NCBI GenBank assembly: GCA_001661515.1
Contig: LUVW01000018.1
Coordinates: 20,177-84,176 of the forward strand
Length of the DNA stretch: 64,000 nucleotides
Origin: Capniomyces stellatus
Taxonomy: Eukaryota; Kickxellomycota; Harpellomycetes; Harpellales; Legeriomycetaceae
Direction: 5' to 3'
Below the pieces are notes generated by a model. The model was not told where the DNA came from and ran no database searches. It saw only the letters and a program-made list of their open reading frames with translations. This document shows positions 24,101-32,081 of this stretch, piece after piece. The translations under genes and the position numbers were made by a program. The stretch's first letter is position 1. Each line of letters starts with the position of its first letter.

Positions 24101-24286
24101 GGATCCGCTGCACCATTGGCAGATATTGAAATAGTGGAGCGTGATGGCCAAGATGGCACAAAATTGATTACTGCCAGCTTCCATAATGATGTTCAGAAAA
24201 TTGTAGAAAAGGTTGGCATTAAACATACCAGCATAACTGTAAATTTGACTGATTCACAAGCAGTAGCCGTCGCTATCGTCAGCTAG
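12167..24286 (+). CDS. FAS: Fungal type I fatty acid synthase, fused beta-alpha, with an atypical ketosynthase site
   Basis: One intronless frame of 4039 residues with both fungal FAS subunits in order, fused near residue 2110. Beta part: acetyltransferase (GHSQG, Ser299), enoyl reductase (VAGMTP near 617; GGRGGGHHSF near 762), dehydratase (GDLNPIH near 1609) and malonyl/palmitoyl transferase (GHSLG, Ser1855). Alpha part: Lys/Pro/Ala-rich linker, acyl carrier domain (GKS, Ser2309), ketoreductase (LITGCGRNSIG near 2800; YAESK, Tyr2958 and Lys2962), ketosynthase, and C-terminal phosphopantetheinyl transferase (GMDIE, Asp3911 and Glu3913; WCAKEA). It should build palmitate and stearate in the cytosol. 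The oddity is the ketosynthase: GPIKVPSLSYSTGV puts Tyr3422 at the catalytic Cys, and SLYASS puts Tyr3676 at the first catalytic His; the second His (GHTK, His3717) remains. The frame is otherwise intact, so this may be a paralogue with altered function rather than a pseudogene. Confidence 0.97.
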   Translation: MESVNYTAQNPLKEMDGESALRSCEEPKVQDTYSIFRNSCVITVPKRHRSFITRAIDKFDLSEGYNNTPLEELVKSDVGVMLCFLDYFINSFEHVHSSKNDFVGLLRILVSQIYTRYMENNDVHVATEEFDFETKKRFINTFYKSELILNKKAGDFEDSKSQPDESKSALMNLTLVNRAALLGTFGGQGITDSYIEEIRDCYETYAPIVGPFLLKMSDFLNNLSKKTNKHFFLSHGLDIMKWITADESLVPDKGYITQSPISFPLIGLIQLLNFLVICKSLNKHPNWVASRFKEFAGHSQGTIAAVAIASSTDEDSFYKNAEKALGLLFIIGTRSQIEFSQEALNPNTIKDSIKSGFGSPTPMLLISNIKKQMLINNIQRINQHLPVDRHISISIKNSIRSYVVSGPSSTLYSLSKAIDALRAKSDVDQSRVPFSSRNAVINIDFLHVSAPFHSKYLAGSVEKILGDATEHGFLFSSNDLNIPVVSSFNGGKLNKCTDLTEVIVSEICVKELDWTKATEIKEITHIVDFGPGGISGIGALTSNNKEGTGVDVIFAGVNERKLRNTKIMTEIFNRNTELVQFSQNWEKEFGPKLVVNKYSNKIFVNTRMSQMLGKPHLMVAGMTPSTVGSEFVSAVTNAGYHIELAGGGHFSEESVRNVVEEIRNKVDPGNGITMNVIYLNARVAGLQIPLLQTLCREGAPIDGICISAGVPSLETCNDLIDGMLAAGMKHISFKPGSTDTIRQVVRIASSNPKIHVIIQWTGGRGGGHHSFEDFNHPILDTYGEIRQCRNVILVAGSGFGGAEDTLPYITGDWSLQFDKARMPFDGILLGSRVMVAKECPTSDKVKQLIVDTPGVSDAEWEKTYKGAAGGVITVVSELGQPIHMVANRGVMLWSEFDQTIFNLPKDQRLPVINKKRDYIIKRLNEDYQKPWFGRKESGLVCDLGDMTYSEVVYRLIDLMYLKKSGSWINESYRDIVGDMLRRIDERFSMTLHEMILQSNEQLNNPFEISQKVIDAFPESKSRILLVEDLHYFINICSTPGRKPVPFVPVLDENFDVWFKKDGLWQSEFLESVVGEDEGRVCILQGPVSIRYCDKVNEPVAEILDSINNSHIESIVKLVYGGDKSKIPAVEYLSPFSENTCSLESDNLKIEKSNRTTVYKVGADIGDLESNEVWFELLSGSSLSWLSALLRSKTIYRGDKVTPNNIRSIVAPQPNTTVTIISDDNDDKLPMYLMVENNKGFKSIEMFYNQATRTIKVVMHDNPNSNVYSLEFNFTYNPTHSYSLIHEIVEGRNRRVTEFYSKLWIHNPEYLTEKVTDDGTFTIQHSNIRVLPKDIARFCQVVGNNSNSYSNKEGKGYTRIPMDYTFNMLWGAICSVSNNCADANMLDIVHYSISFESLVNYELLKTSDELNAVTRVLSVTNDSMGKMMTIEGVLMKGTTPHYRLVTSSLYRGSYTDYQTTYRKEDETPIKLTLAEEKDISTLFSKEWFIVNDDSEELIKLGSSLVFRLNSEIKYRNTKEFNSVKTCGTVELITQNRTFVQVATVDYASGHAHGNPVLGYLNRNGEKYDQAIMFENGGYSIIPQEDRYLATCYAHSSNREFALITGDLNPIHTNKYFANLSGLPGTIVHGMWTSAAARKVVEIFAADNHPERVATYNVRFLDMVLPGDKLETKLTHIGMKYGRKVIKVETFNEAGHKILEGTSEVNPPKTAYVFTGQGSQVANMGMDLYNSSDNIKKLWDEADRHMQNMYGFSLLEILVLNPKEKTVYFGGVKGAKIRENYMNMKYEMIDSNGKVQTLSLFPDINRSCTCYTFRSPTGLLSATQFTQPTLMLYEMAAFQDMIDKQLVHRDMIFAGHSLGEFCALLAIGQVVKLETMLELVFYRGLAMQMSVERDELGFSEYGMVAFNPARISPGFMESGFDIVVKSIKKFGNGLIEIVNYNVENWQYVIAGELRLLSVFAKVTDLLVKNKSTLLQLSSKAGNLESEFSGLVERIVVEVIELVDREKKREKGRIVLDRSQCTIPLPGIDVPFHSSFLLPGVNLMREFMHKTISVGNVDVDLLENRYIPNVVARPFKVDRGYFELAYKATSSLNLKKTLDTWNDSILNVGLEKKRLGYVLLVELLSYQFASAVKWIETQDVMFRDYGIEQLIEIGPGPILTGMASRTLKSKYAEYDNAKLIKRTLLNYSSDKDALYFNVKQDSSSNLAEVPAEKSVKPKSAAKEKKKKLPKTQVAEVPKVQKSAAVAAESTGGAPEAKAPSFAVQSGGVANPIEDAKIKSSEIIISIIAQKLKKSFEDIPATKSIKELVNGKSAMQNEIVGDLQKEFVNQIPDKAEELPLSDLFNMVHNDSGKLGAFSSVKVSRLVNSKMPGGFSLPMIKTHLTKTYGLGSLRSDAMLLLGTTLEPETRVGSESEAFVWLASVAKQYAAINSLEYTMSSGSSGQGPSSSQSVSINSEEFKKYQETERKMILSQFNSMAKYLDIDTNESYQTINDTKDNLNALQAQLDLWTKEQGEAYAEGIKPVFSVEKVRIFDSYWNWAQSNAESMFYTLFTGGYLNNMAAFEKECRALINCSSIRLVDFLTYKLKHVDSNLFSKCKSSLSVGDKKAIIQTVIDKCRDNVNKPPFYFGTTEFLGPNTSITNKGEIVYTELPRSGINDCRDYLESIVKGFPSVKFQYEGVEDLVSEPSMDNMLELIKTQEEFRGIDVSTLSRLIAMSKGGKHASSDTPHVKPKTLGTDLKSYKDYVEFSRSIQVEGRTPFLNLRRKVASDFWEYNTEQTSRYLGALLDISNHGISFVGRNVLITGCGRNSIGMAVLKALISAGANVVVTTSSFSYDVVKMYEDVYKTLGSKNSSLFVVPFNQSSQTDVNNLIDFIYESKENGGLGLDLDVFVPFAAISETDRDISEIDSYSELSHRTMLTNLIRMVGRIKFNKQKQNILNRPTQVIVPLSLNHGAFGNDGLYAESKVGLETLFDKWRAETWRDFISISGTVVGWARGTSLMNQNNILAQGMEKHGGRTFSTEETAFNIIGLLHPEIRAMCDRSPIYADISGGFGILEGFNDCCIKIRDSIMSQSATQKQIVAETSFDFNLVEGDHVERLYKTVESHPKAKLVLDFPELKAQDELKDKSYMKGMLNLEKTVVIVGYGEVSPFGNAETRWDMEVNGEFSNESCIMLGWIMGHIKYYNGRLKDGSFYIGWVDFNTEQPIEDRKIKAVYEKKIIEDSCIRIMDPDRIWGYDPNVKTTIQEIEIKEHMHPIITTFDEAEHFKLRNGDKVKTWKNDDDSWSVQFLPGARLYFPKARKFDSNVAGLLPKGWSAQRFGIDKETVNQVDNLTLHVLVSTCDALMRAGVEDPYEFYKYVHLTQVGNSVGSCLGGAKSFVDTVIDRFRDTDVQKDILQETFPSSMSGWVNLLLLSSAGPIKVPSLSYSTGVASISIAVESIQTGKAKIMVAGSQDDFLEETNTELVFNEELVSASKELRAGRTTKDNTRPLTSTSDGFIESQGSATMILMSAAIALEMGVPIYGVVAYCNTSSSKPENSINDPGNGILSSAREFNYCSNNPLLDFSYRKRQLSKRLKDIKEWVKTELDSLSSASSNDYFQTKNIDFESAEKTSKTTGSCEAAQMLDDKLNCIQYEADAMARDAVDYWGSDFWKEEYGIAPIRGALASFGLSVDDIDIISLYASSIKNIDDLEMNMINNQFKHLGRSKGNECPAVCQKGLIGHTKSASASFELNGLVQSICSGIVPGNRVSDNISSDYKSHEYIFHPRKTYKRPMIKAGMLKSFGKNNSSGEIIVVHPDYVLASLDENVYKDYKVRVVGRQNTANRYLQNTLTGSKLHVNIKVNPPFDESIEEQVYLNPNARVEYDPDTNSYYFKKVDQPTQRTPSSRYITEFKKEACTDPVQPVASSGLIQGVGMDIEVTTAINIDNDNFIERNFTKNEIEYCLKKPNSRSRFTGKWCAKEAVIKAITNFNDQTNPNQNLWTKGSAAPLADIEIVERDGQDGTKLITASFHNDVQKIVEKVGIKHTSITVNLTDSQAVAVAIVS

Positions 24287-24913
24287 ACGTCTGAGCCATT
24301 GATTATTTCACTTTAACTTTAACTTTAACTTTTACTCTTACTTTAACTTTAGCTTTAACTTTTACTTTTACTTTTAATTTTACTTTTACTTTTACTTTTA
24401 CTTCATAATAATAATATATCACTTTTAAATAGCACATGTCATGGCCTGAATTACATCGGTGTTATCATACTAGTTATTGCTGTGACTTACAACCATCAAG
24501 AATAAATTACTAGCGACTTCTTGTTGATTGGTATAAATTTGGTCAATTCCAAGTTGTTCTTTTGAATATGCAAAGTAAAGCCGATTCTATTACACTTTCC
24601 CAAACCAAGCCAAAATATTTTAATACCGATCCACGCAAATAGAGCTAGTAGTATAAGAACATTGACTCAAATACACATTAGTTATAACTGTTAAAAATCC
24701 ATATTGACGGCTTAAATAGCTTGAATAAATAGCCAATTGACAAATTTGAGTTTATAAAAAATACCTAAAACTATTTTAAATAATACACAAGAAAATAAAT
24801 AATAAAAAGGCAGTTTAAACACACCAAGCGAATGGAATAATTGCGCTAACCCGAATATCAGTTTGCATAACCGCAAAATTGGTTATCACCTACCTATACT
24901 TTACAAATATAGT
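24287..24913. other. Intergenic region between convergent FAS and SNARE genes
   Basis: Shared 3' flank. It holds a hexamer-like CTTTAA/CTTTTA repeat tract at 24310-24404 and otherwise featureless AT-rich DNA. Confidence 0.6.
24310..24404. repeat. CTTTAA/CTTTTA low-complexity repeat
   Basis: About fifteen imperfect six-base units of CTTTAA or CTTTTA just downstream of the FAS stop codon. Confidence 0.85.
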
Positions 24914-26163
24914 TTATTTAATCTTTTTAAGTTGGTGTTGTGAAACTGCAATCTTGGCAGAGGTATCGTCAGCTCTATTCTGAATACGCTCGATCTGTTT
25001 GTTCTGGGTGCTGAGCTCTTGACCCATTCCTAATGCCATTCGCTTTAACCCACCAACAGCATCTCCAATGTCGTTAAGATTTTCGTTGATTTCATCCTCA
25101 ATCTCCGGGTCCTCGTCTTCAAACGTATACTTGGCTCTTTCTTCGGCGGTAAGCTTGGAGCGGCCAGCATTAGATTTTCCTACACCCTTGACTGAATTTT
25201 CTACTCTCTTCTTTGACTCATAGTCCTGTTTTCTAACTCTTTCGTTTTCTTCAATGCTCTTCCCGTGCGCCAACTGGGCCTTCTCTAATTCTTCTTGGCG
25301 CTTTTTCTTGCTTGAAAATGGGTTGCCCAAGCTTATGGAGAAGATAGATTTATTCAATGTCTTCAACTTATTCGTCTTGTCGATGGACTCCTGGGCATGG
25401 ATGTTGGTAACCTCAATAGATTTGTCAACCTTATTAAGTTGAGCTAATTAGTTTTTTTTATATAAAAAAGAAAAGAAAAAAAATAGAAAGTTAGTACTAG
25501 AGCAATAAACTAAAGTGTAATTCTTGACAGGTTTGCAAATACCAAAGCCTATGTCTATTCCAAAGTTACGTCAATAGCTCTTTAAGGGCAATTGATTCGC
25601 ATAACTAATCATTTCACATCTGCCCAACAGCTGGAATATTCCCCAAAGTACGAGGAAACACTCCATTATATGCATACTTTTTTACTTGGAAAACAAGCAA
25701 GCTGTTTAAACAAAATCCAAAAGCTTGCAATGTGTTGGGCAGTATTACCAAAAAAAAAAAAGATAAGCCAATCAAGATAAAGTGTGGAAAGTGGAATAAG
25801 GCGACTCCAATCTCACTCTCACAAATGGTAATGGTACCATTACACTATGGCTGAAACAATTAATTTAACAAAAAAACTCACCAGCCAGTATTATAATATA
25901 AAAAAAATTAAAAAAAATGCCTTACCAGACTGTTCGCCCAGCTTATTCATCGTTTTAGAAGCTGTGCTTTCTGTTTCCCTTATTTGTCTCAAAGCATTTC
26001 TGGTGGATTTCAAAGTATCCTGCTTGGTGTCTTGGATGCGGGATTTGATGACATCGACCTCCTCATCTGATTCGTTTTCGGTATTTGAATAATTCTGGGT
26101 GGGCTTGGGCTCACTTGGTGGAGCTCCTCCACGGCTTGTTTGGTACTTTTTAAAATCGTTCAT
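24914..26163 (-). CDS. SEC9: SNAP-25/Sec9-type t-SNARE (Qbc)
   Basis: Two exons, 26163-25926 and 25443-24914, give 255 residues; the 482-nt intron has a GTAAG donor, a TTAG acceptor and phase 1. SNAP-25/Sec9 proteins supply two helices to the exocytic SNARE bundle that fuses secretory vesicles with the plasma membrane. The Qb motif spans the splice junction and joins into LGEQSAQLNKV, matching the family. The Qc motif near the C-terminus contains MGQELSTQNKQIERI, including the central-layer Gln. The linker between the motifs is charged and lacks a cysteine palmitoylation cluster, as in yeast Sec9. Yeast Sec9 has a long N-terminal extension; this one is short and closer to animal SNAP-25 in size. 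The start at 26163 is the first ATG of the frame. Confidence 0.9.
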
Positions 26164-28469
26164 ATTTATGTAATCACAAAGCTTTGGTTTAACAACTCAC
26201 TAGAAAAAAAAATACTGGAAATTTAGTAAAACGTTCGCTATTGATATATTAAAATGAGAATGGTGGTAGTAATAAAATAAGTAAGCTATTCAACCAAGTA
26301 AGTGTCTAACTGTTTTTAGTGTAAAGTCAGTTTATAAAACGGTTTGTTTGAGAAAAAGTGGGAAAATGCCAACTTGTTTTATATTACCGACATGTTTTTT
26401 TTTTTTCAAATCCCTATGAATTATTATGCATTTTATATAATTACCAAAACTTTGTAAGTCTACATTATAAACAATAATAACTTCTAATTATAGTGCAAAG
26501 CTGGGATAAAAGGCGAATAACCTTAAATAAGCTTTGTGAATTTTAAAAGTTTTAGTCAATCTAATTGGTAATTATATTCAAACTATAATAATCTAATGCA
26601 ATTATTTCTTTTCATTGAACGAGCCTTTTTTTCAATTAAACCGTTTGTTTATTCCGCTTTTTTATTTTTTTGTTTTTTTACTTTTTTGCTTTTTTACTTT
26701 TTTACTTTTTTACTTTTTTGCACTCAATTGACTCGCTCTGGTCAGGTCAGTCAGCAAGTATTCTGTTTATTTTAAGCTAATAATTATAAAAAATCGCTTT
26801 GTTTGGTTTGGCAAAATAATTAAACACCATTCAAGTTGCAGATGGAAATAAACACTAGGCAAACCTTTAAACACAAAAGGAATTCTAATCAGACTAATAT
26901 CCTTATTGTCGTATATAATAAATATCGTTACTCGCTTGGCGAATTAGCATTCAAACTAAGTAGATCATGTAAACTGTTTGTCTGAATTTTCAATTGACCA
27001 CTTGACTGAAATGGTAAGCTAGTTCTATTAATTGAGCTTGACTTCTCAATCAGCAACTAAATCATACCCTTTCCTATCCTAAATCACACTTTTAGAATTT
27101 GTGCAAACATTCACAATGTGATAAAAAACTGTTTTTTTTAACTTTTATTTACTTTATTTCGTTTTACTATAGTTTCAGTGTATTGTATGAACCCGCTCAT
27201 TCTCTAAGCGCCAGGAAACCTTGGTCACCGGACCTTATTTTCTTTTTTTTCTTTTATTATTGAAATCTTATTTCTTTCTTTCCTTTCATATTTTATTTTT
27301 CATGTACAGTAATTATTTGTAGCGTGGAAAAGGACACCAGTAAAAGCTTAAACAGGCCCTCAGCGGGCCATTGCATTTACCTGCGCCAAATAACGTCATC
27401 TCATTTTAAATCTATCAACTGGTGTTGAATTTTGTTCTCATTAGAAAAACCAAATATAAACACAAATACACTAAAGTGCTCTGTCTCTGCTGTTTAAAAT
27501 GTGCTGCTATTAATGAGCCGATGGCTGTAAAAGCATGGAAAATGTGCGTTCTTTTGTATATTTGGGTAAACATTCGAGTCTTAATTGCGATGAAAGCCGA
27601 CCTATTTGGTCAAGTTGGGGAATTCCTTCCTTCTCCATCAACAAGTCGCTATACTTGGTTCATGGGTTACTTTTAAAATGTATCCTAGGCTCTATATTTA
27701 TTCTATAGCAGTCTTGGGCTCTAATCAGATTTTTGGCGACGCACACCGCCATGAAAGCTTGAGGTACCCTTAGTATATAGCCATGAAGTTGATGCTAAAA
27801 TAAATAGAACCTAAGAAACGGCTTTTACTGAACAGTTACTTAGCAAATACGACAATTTAGTTTAATTGGCCGAAACACGGACTAGGATTGGTTATTTCAT
27901 TTCTTCTATTTTTTTTTAAAAAAATATCATTTGGATCTTGAACTCGAATTTAAATCAATTAAAGAAAATAAAATAAAATTTTTTACATTATTTTATTGAT
28001 CGCTTGGTAATGAAATCTGAAAAAAAAAAGTCGAAGTCCAAGTTGTATTGAGCGTACAACGAAAAAAATAATATAAAAAAAACTTTTTTTTTTAAAAAAA
28101 AAGAGTACTTGAAAAATTGAAAAAGGGAAAAAAAAGTTGTGTAGAATCACAATAGAATTGGCTGAATCTGCTATTAGAAATCCAAAGTTGCAATTAGCAG
28201 TATATTGATTCACAAAACTAAATCAAAAGTAGCAAACTGGCAATTCTACAGAAACCCGGAAATTCAACTCTTGTGTAGATAGAGTTGAATCGAGCTAGCA
28301 ATAGAAAACTGCGCAATTGGAACCTGTTATTAAGGACTCTTTTATTTGAACAATTCAACCGAAAATCGCATACACTACATAGCGACGTTTTTTATTGCAA
28401 GAAAGGATATACGAATTAAACATACAGACACCTAATTAAAAGCAATTGGAAATTGGAAATAACCTAACG
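26164..28469. other. Long AT-rich intergenic region
   Basis: About 2.3 kb between divergent genes. It has a tract of ten-base CTTTTTTACT-like repeats near 26655-26720 and several A/T homopolymers. Short frames at 27422-27676 and 27983-28213 show no family resemblance. No RNA gene is recognised. Confidence 0.55.
26655..26720. repeat. T-rich 10-bp tandem repeat
   Basis: Repeated units of the form ACTTTTTT with small variations, about six to seven copies. Confidence 0.75.
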
Positions 28470-29936
28470 ATGCAAGTACAAAAGCCAATAAAAAAGTATG
28501 AAGGGCATAAATTTATGAGACAGAGAATAGTAATGTCGATTCTGAGCGGGATACCAGTCAGAATAGATAATATTCGATCGGACGAAGATAATCCCGGACT
28601 TAAAGGTAGGTCATGGAGAATGAGCTGATTACTTTTGTTTTTGCATAAAAGCACGTGAAAGGAAAAAATGAAGAAAAACGTGTACTTAAAACACTTTTAA
28701 AACCGGGTTGGGTCACAATACTAAAAATGCAATTATTTGTTGGTTGTGATGTTCTTGCTCTTTATTAGACTACGAGGTAACACTGCTACAAATTGCCGAG
28801 AAAATGACTAACGGATCTATCATAGATATAAGTTATACGGGTAAGTTTGGAAAATCATCTGCTTGGTAATACGGAACACCTGTAAAATGTTCTGGAACAT
28901 CGACCTGGTATTCTGAAGTACCTTAAATTCGTATTGGAGGATGTATCTTATAGTTAAATAAATCTTATAGTTACATAAACCTTGTGGTTACTCTGGTGAT
29001 TGATGAGTTGTGTTTTAAAGACAAACTAAGTCGTCTACTTTTACTTTGACTATAGGTACAACTATATTATTTAGACCAGGAAGCATTATAGGTGGAAAGA
29101 TAGACCAAACATGTGCAGTTTCTCGGGGTTTGGGATATTATCTGGAATTTATCCTGGGGCTAGCACCGTTTGCAAAGAACACTGTTACGGCTATACTTCG
29201 GGGAATAACAAACAACAACATAGACTTGACAGTAGATACCATCAGAACAGTAACGCTACCAACATTCAGAAACTTTGGGATTTCTGAGGGAGTGGAGCTA
29301 TCTATAGTAAAAAGAGGTGCGCCGCCTTTGGGTGGCGGAGAGGTGAAGCTTGTGTGTCCATCGGTACGAAGCGTAAAGCCAGTCCAGCTTACTGATAGTG
29401 GGTATGTGAAAAGAATTAGAGGAATTGCGTACAGCACTAGAGTGTCCCCTCAAACAACAAACCGTATAGTAGAGGCGGCGAGAGGGGTAATAAACAAATA
29501 CTCTCCAGACATATACCTATACACTGATGTCTATAAAGGAGCTGAGTCGGGTCTATCGCCAGGATATGGGCTTTCTTTGGTTGCAGAATCGACAACAGGA
29601 GCATACTACTCGGCAGAGATATGTGCTGAAGCCATGGAGACTCCTGAGGAGCTGGGGAAACTGTGTGGGCAAAATCTGCTTGCAGAGATATATAAAGGCG
29701 GGTATTTTGATTCGTACCACCAGTGGGTTGCATTGCTACTGATGACACTGAGTTCGGAGGATGTGTCAAAGACAACTTTTGGAAAGCTAAGCGGGTTCTC
29801 AGTTCAGTACTTGAGGGATTTGAAGGATTTCTTCAACGTCACATTTAAAATAGAACCTAGCAAGAACCACGAGGGGCTTATTGACATGACTTGTGTTGGC
29901 GTTGGATACACTAATGTTAATAAGAAGATGGCATAG
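28470..29936 (+). CDS. RCL1: RNA 3'-terminal phosphate cyclase-like protein (18S rRNA processing)
   Basis: Three exons (28470-28605, 28769-28840, 29056-29936) give 362 residues, normal for Rcl1. Both introns are phase 1 with GTAGG and GTAAG donors. Rcl1 is a nucleolar factor of the small-subunit processome that works with the GTPase Bms1 in early pre-18S cleavage. It has the cyclase fold but lacks cyclase activity. Family landmarks are YEGHKFMRQRIVMSIL at the start, DNPGL across the first junction, GGGEV in the middle, KRIRGIAYSTRVSP, and LSPGYGLSLVAE. The cyclase catalytic His of true RtcA enzymes is not apparent, consistent with Rcl1. The small 72-nt second exon supplies the TNGS segment. 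Confidence 0.93.
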
Positions 29937-31058
29937 TGTTTTTACCATAGAATAATCAATCCATTTACAACACCATATACTTTTATTACAGCCATGAGAA
30001 TAAAGATAAACTAAATACCACAGTGCTTTGCTAAAACATAGTCTTCAATCGAAATACGTTGGTGCTTTTCAGCTAATCAGCCTTTTTTTTCGGCGCAACA
30101 GCTGGTATTCACCATTGTTAATGTGTCGAGTAGCCTGGATTTTTTGTATGCGCTTAAACTGAACAATTAAACAGTTGAGCAACTTGTGGATGTCAAAGTG
30201 GGTGTTGTTGTTTTTGTATTACTGGCGGCGTAAACTCGTGGATTATAGCATACATAGGAGCAAAGCTGCCAATTATGTTGAATGAGGTGTTAAAATTCCT
30301 GAACGCATTATTAAGCTCCATATAAAAATGGTGTTATACAAACGATAGTTAAGCTCCTAACGTCAGATTTAATTGAAATGTGTAGGTTTTTTTTTACATT
30401 GATAAATGTGTAAGTTTTATAATCAACCTCGAACTGAAATTGAAAGAAAAACAGAGTGGATTGGCCGAATGTTGGAATTGGCTGGGGGATTTCTTTGTTT
30501 ATTTGTTAATAACTTTCTAGAAATTAACCAAGAATCCTTTTTACGATTTATTATAAATTAGAACAATTCTCGAAAATTAAGTTGCTAAAGTGGAAGAAAA
30601 AAATTGAAGGAAAAAAAACACTATTGAATTAGTATTATTAGGCTGTCAAATCATGAATTTGCAAAAACAAAACAGAAAACAAAAAAAGACAAAAAAGACA
30701 AAAAGTGTAAATTTCCAAGTTCAAGTTGTCAAAGTTCTAATATTTTAATGCTCTACTTTCTGTTTGATCAAGTAAAACCCTGCTTGAAGTAGAATTTTGA
30801 TAACAAAAACTCGGAATCTGTATTTTATTAGATACTTTGAGAGATAAAATAAAAAGAACAGTTCCGGCAAAAGCTAATAAGTATATTGCTTAATACTACC
30901 ACAAGAGCTATCAATATTAGACAAATCTCAAAGTGTTTAAAGCCCAACCACTAGGCCAACGTTAGAAAAACAATATCAGCCACTCTTACTTTCTTCAAGA
31001 AGAAAACAAAAGTATTTTTATTCTAAAAGTCGACAAAAATAAAGAAATAAAAACAGAA
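29937..31058. other. AT-rich intergenic region
   Basis: About 1.1 kb between two forward genes. No credible frame or RNA gene; A-rich word repeats near 30660-30710 only. Confidence 0.6.
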
Positions 31059-31801
31059 ATGGCGTCGGTTCAGTATACTATAGTCTTTGGCATGATGATT
31101 ACGGAGATTGCGGTATTCCTAATAATCATGCTTCCATTTCCAGACCGCTGGAGACAAGGAGCACTGAAAGCAATTACAGGAAACGCTAAAATCAAGAGCT
31201 TTGCAAAGTATTTAGGGTTGCTTTACCTGCTTGTGGTTATTCTGCTTGCAGACTCGGTAAATAAGCTGATAAGGGTAAAGAAAAGTAGCGGTGACTCGCT
31301 GGGAGATACTACAGCGGCGGCGGCGGCAAAAATTACGATGAAGCTGTACGCACAAAGGAACTTTTACCTGTGTGGGATCACCTTGATTCTTGGGATGTAA
31401 GGACTTTGCTTTTACATGTTATATACTTTTCTGGCTAAACTATAACTAAAACATGACTATTAACAATGATATTTAGGATACTTTTATCGACTTTTAACAT
31501 TCTGGTAAAACTGCTGGAAGCCAAGGTACAGCTTAAAAGTGCCAAGTCGGTTAGAATGGCATCGACTACAGAAAAGATGAGCGCAGAACTGAGGCTGGTT
31601 GGGGAGTTGGATGCAGCCAATAAGGAATTGGTAAAGGTGAATAAGAAGCTGGAAGAACTTAAAAAGAGAGAGGTCGACTTTGTAGCAATGAAGAAACAGA
31701 CTGAGAACTCGCAAAGAGAGTTTGAAAAGCTAGCTGATGAAAACGCAAAGTTGAGAGCACAGCTGGGCAGCGACTCTAGCGAGAACAGAAAGGACATTTG
31801 A
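31059..31801 (+). CDS. BAP31/Yet3-like ER membrane protein
   Basis: Two exons (31059-31396 and 31477-31801, 80-nt intron with GTAAGG donor, phase 2) give 220 residues. BAP31-family proteins span the ER membrane three times and have a cytosolic coiled coil. They take part in ER export and quality control of membrane proteins. Seen here: an N-terminal helix starting VQYTIVFGMM, a second near LGLLYLLVVILLADSV, and a third formed across the splice site (CGITLILGMILLSTFNIL). The family motif AQRNFYL precedes the third helix. A Lys/Glu-rich heptad region follows. The last four residues RKDI fit a dilysine-type ER retrieval signal. Yeast has three paralogues (YET1-3); I cannot tell which is closest. 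Confidence 0.9.
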
Positions 31802-31845
31802 TAGTATGAATGAAACCAGCTTTATCGGATGTGCTTTTAATCGTT

Positions 31846-31880
31846 GTTTTTGATTTTGATTTTGATTTTGATTTTGATTA
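31846..31880. repeat. TTTTGA hexanucleotide repeat
   Basis: About five to six copies of TTTTGA between the convergent BAP31-like and UTP6 genes. A run of nine G follows near 31930. Confidence 0.85.
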
Positions 31881-32081
31881 AAAACCATTTACTTTTATTG
31901 CTTGTTAAAAGTGAGCAAAGAGTGTGTTAGGGGGGGGGTGTTTAAATTGGTATAAAAATAAAAGTAATTTTAAAGTAAAGATGATAGTATCTAATCCAAA
32001 AAGTTTGATTGATTTGGATGGAGGAAAAAAAAAGTGGGGGGAAAAAGAAAGATATGAAAATAAAATAAAGATAGATGAGAA

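Noticed and set aside
27422..27676. 84-codon frame
   Set aside because: Starts at a non-ATG codon, no homology or splice context, composition like surrounding non-coding DNA.
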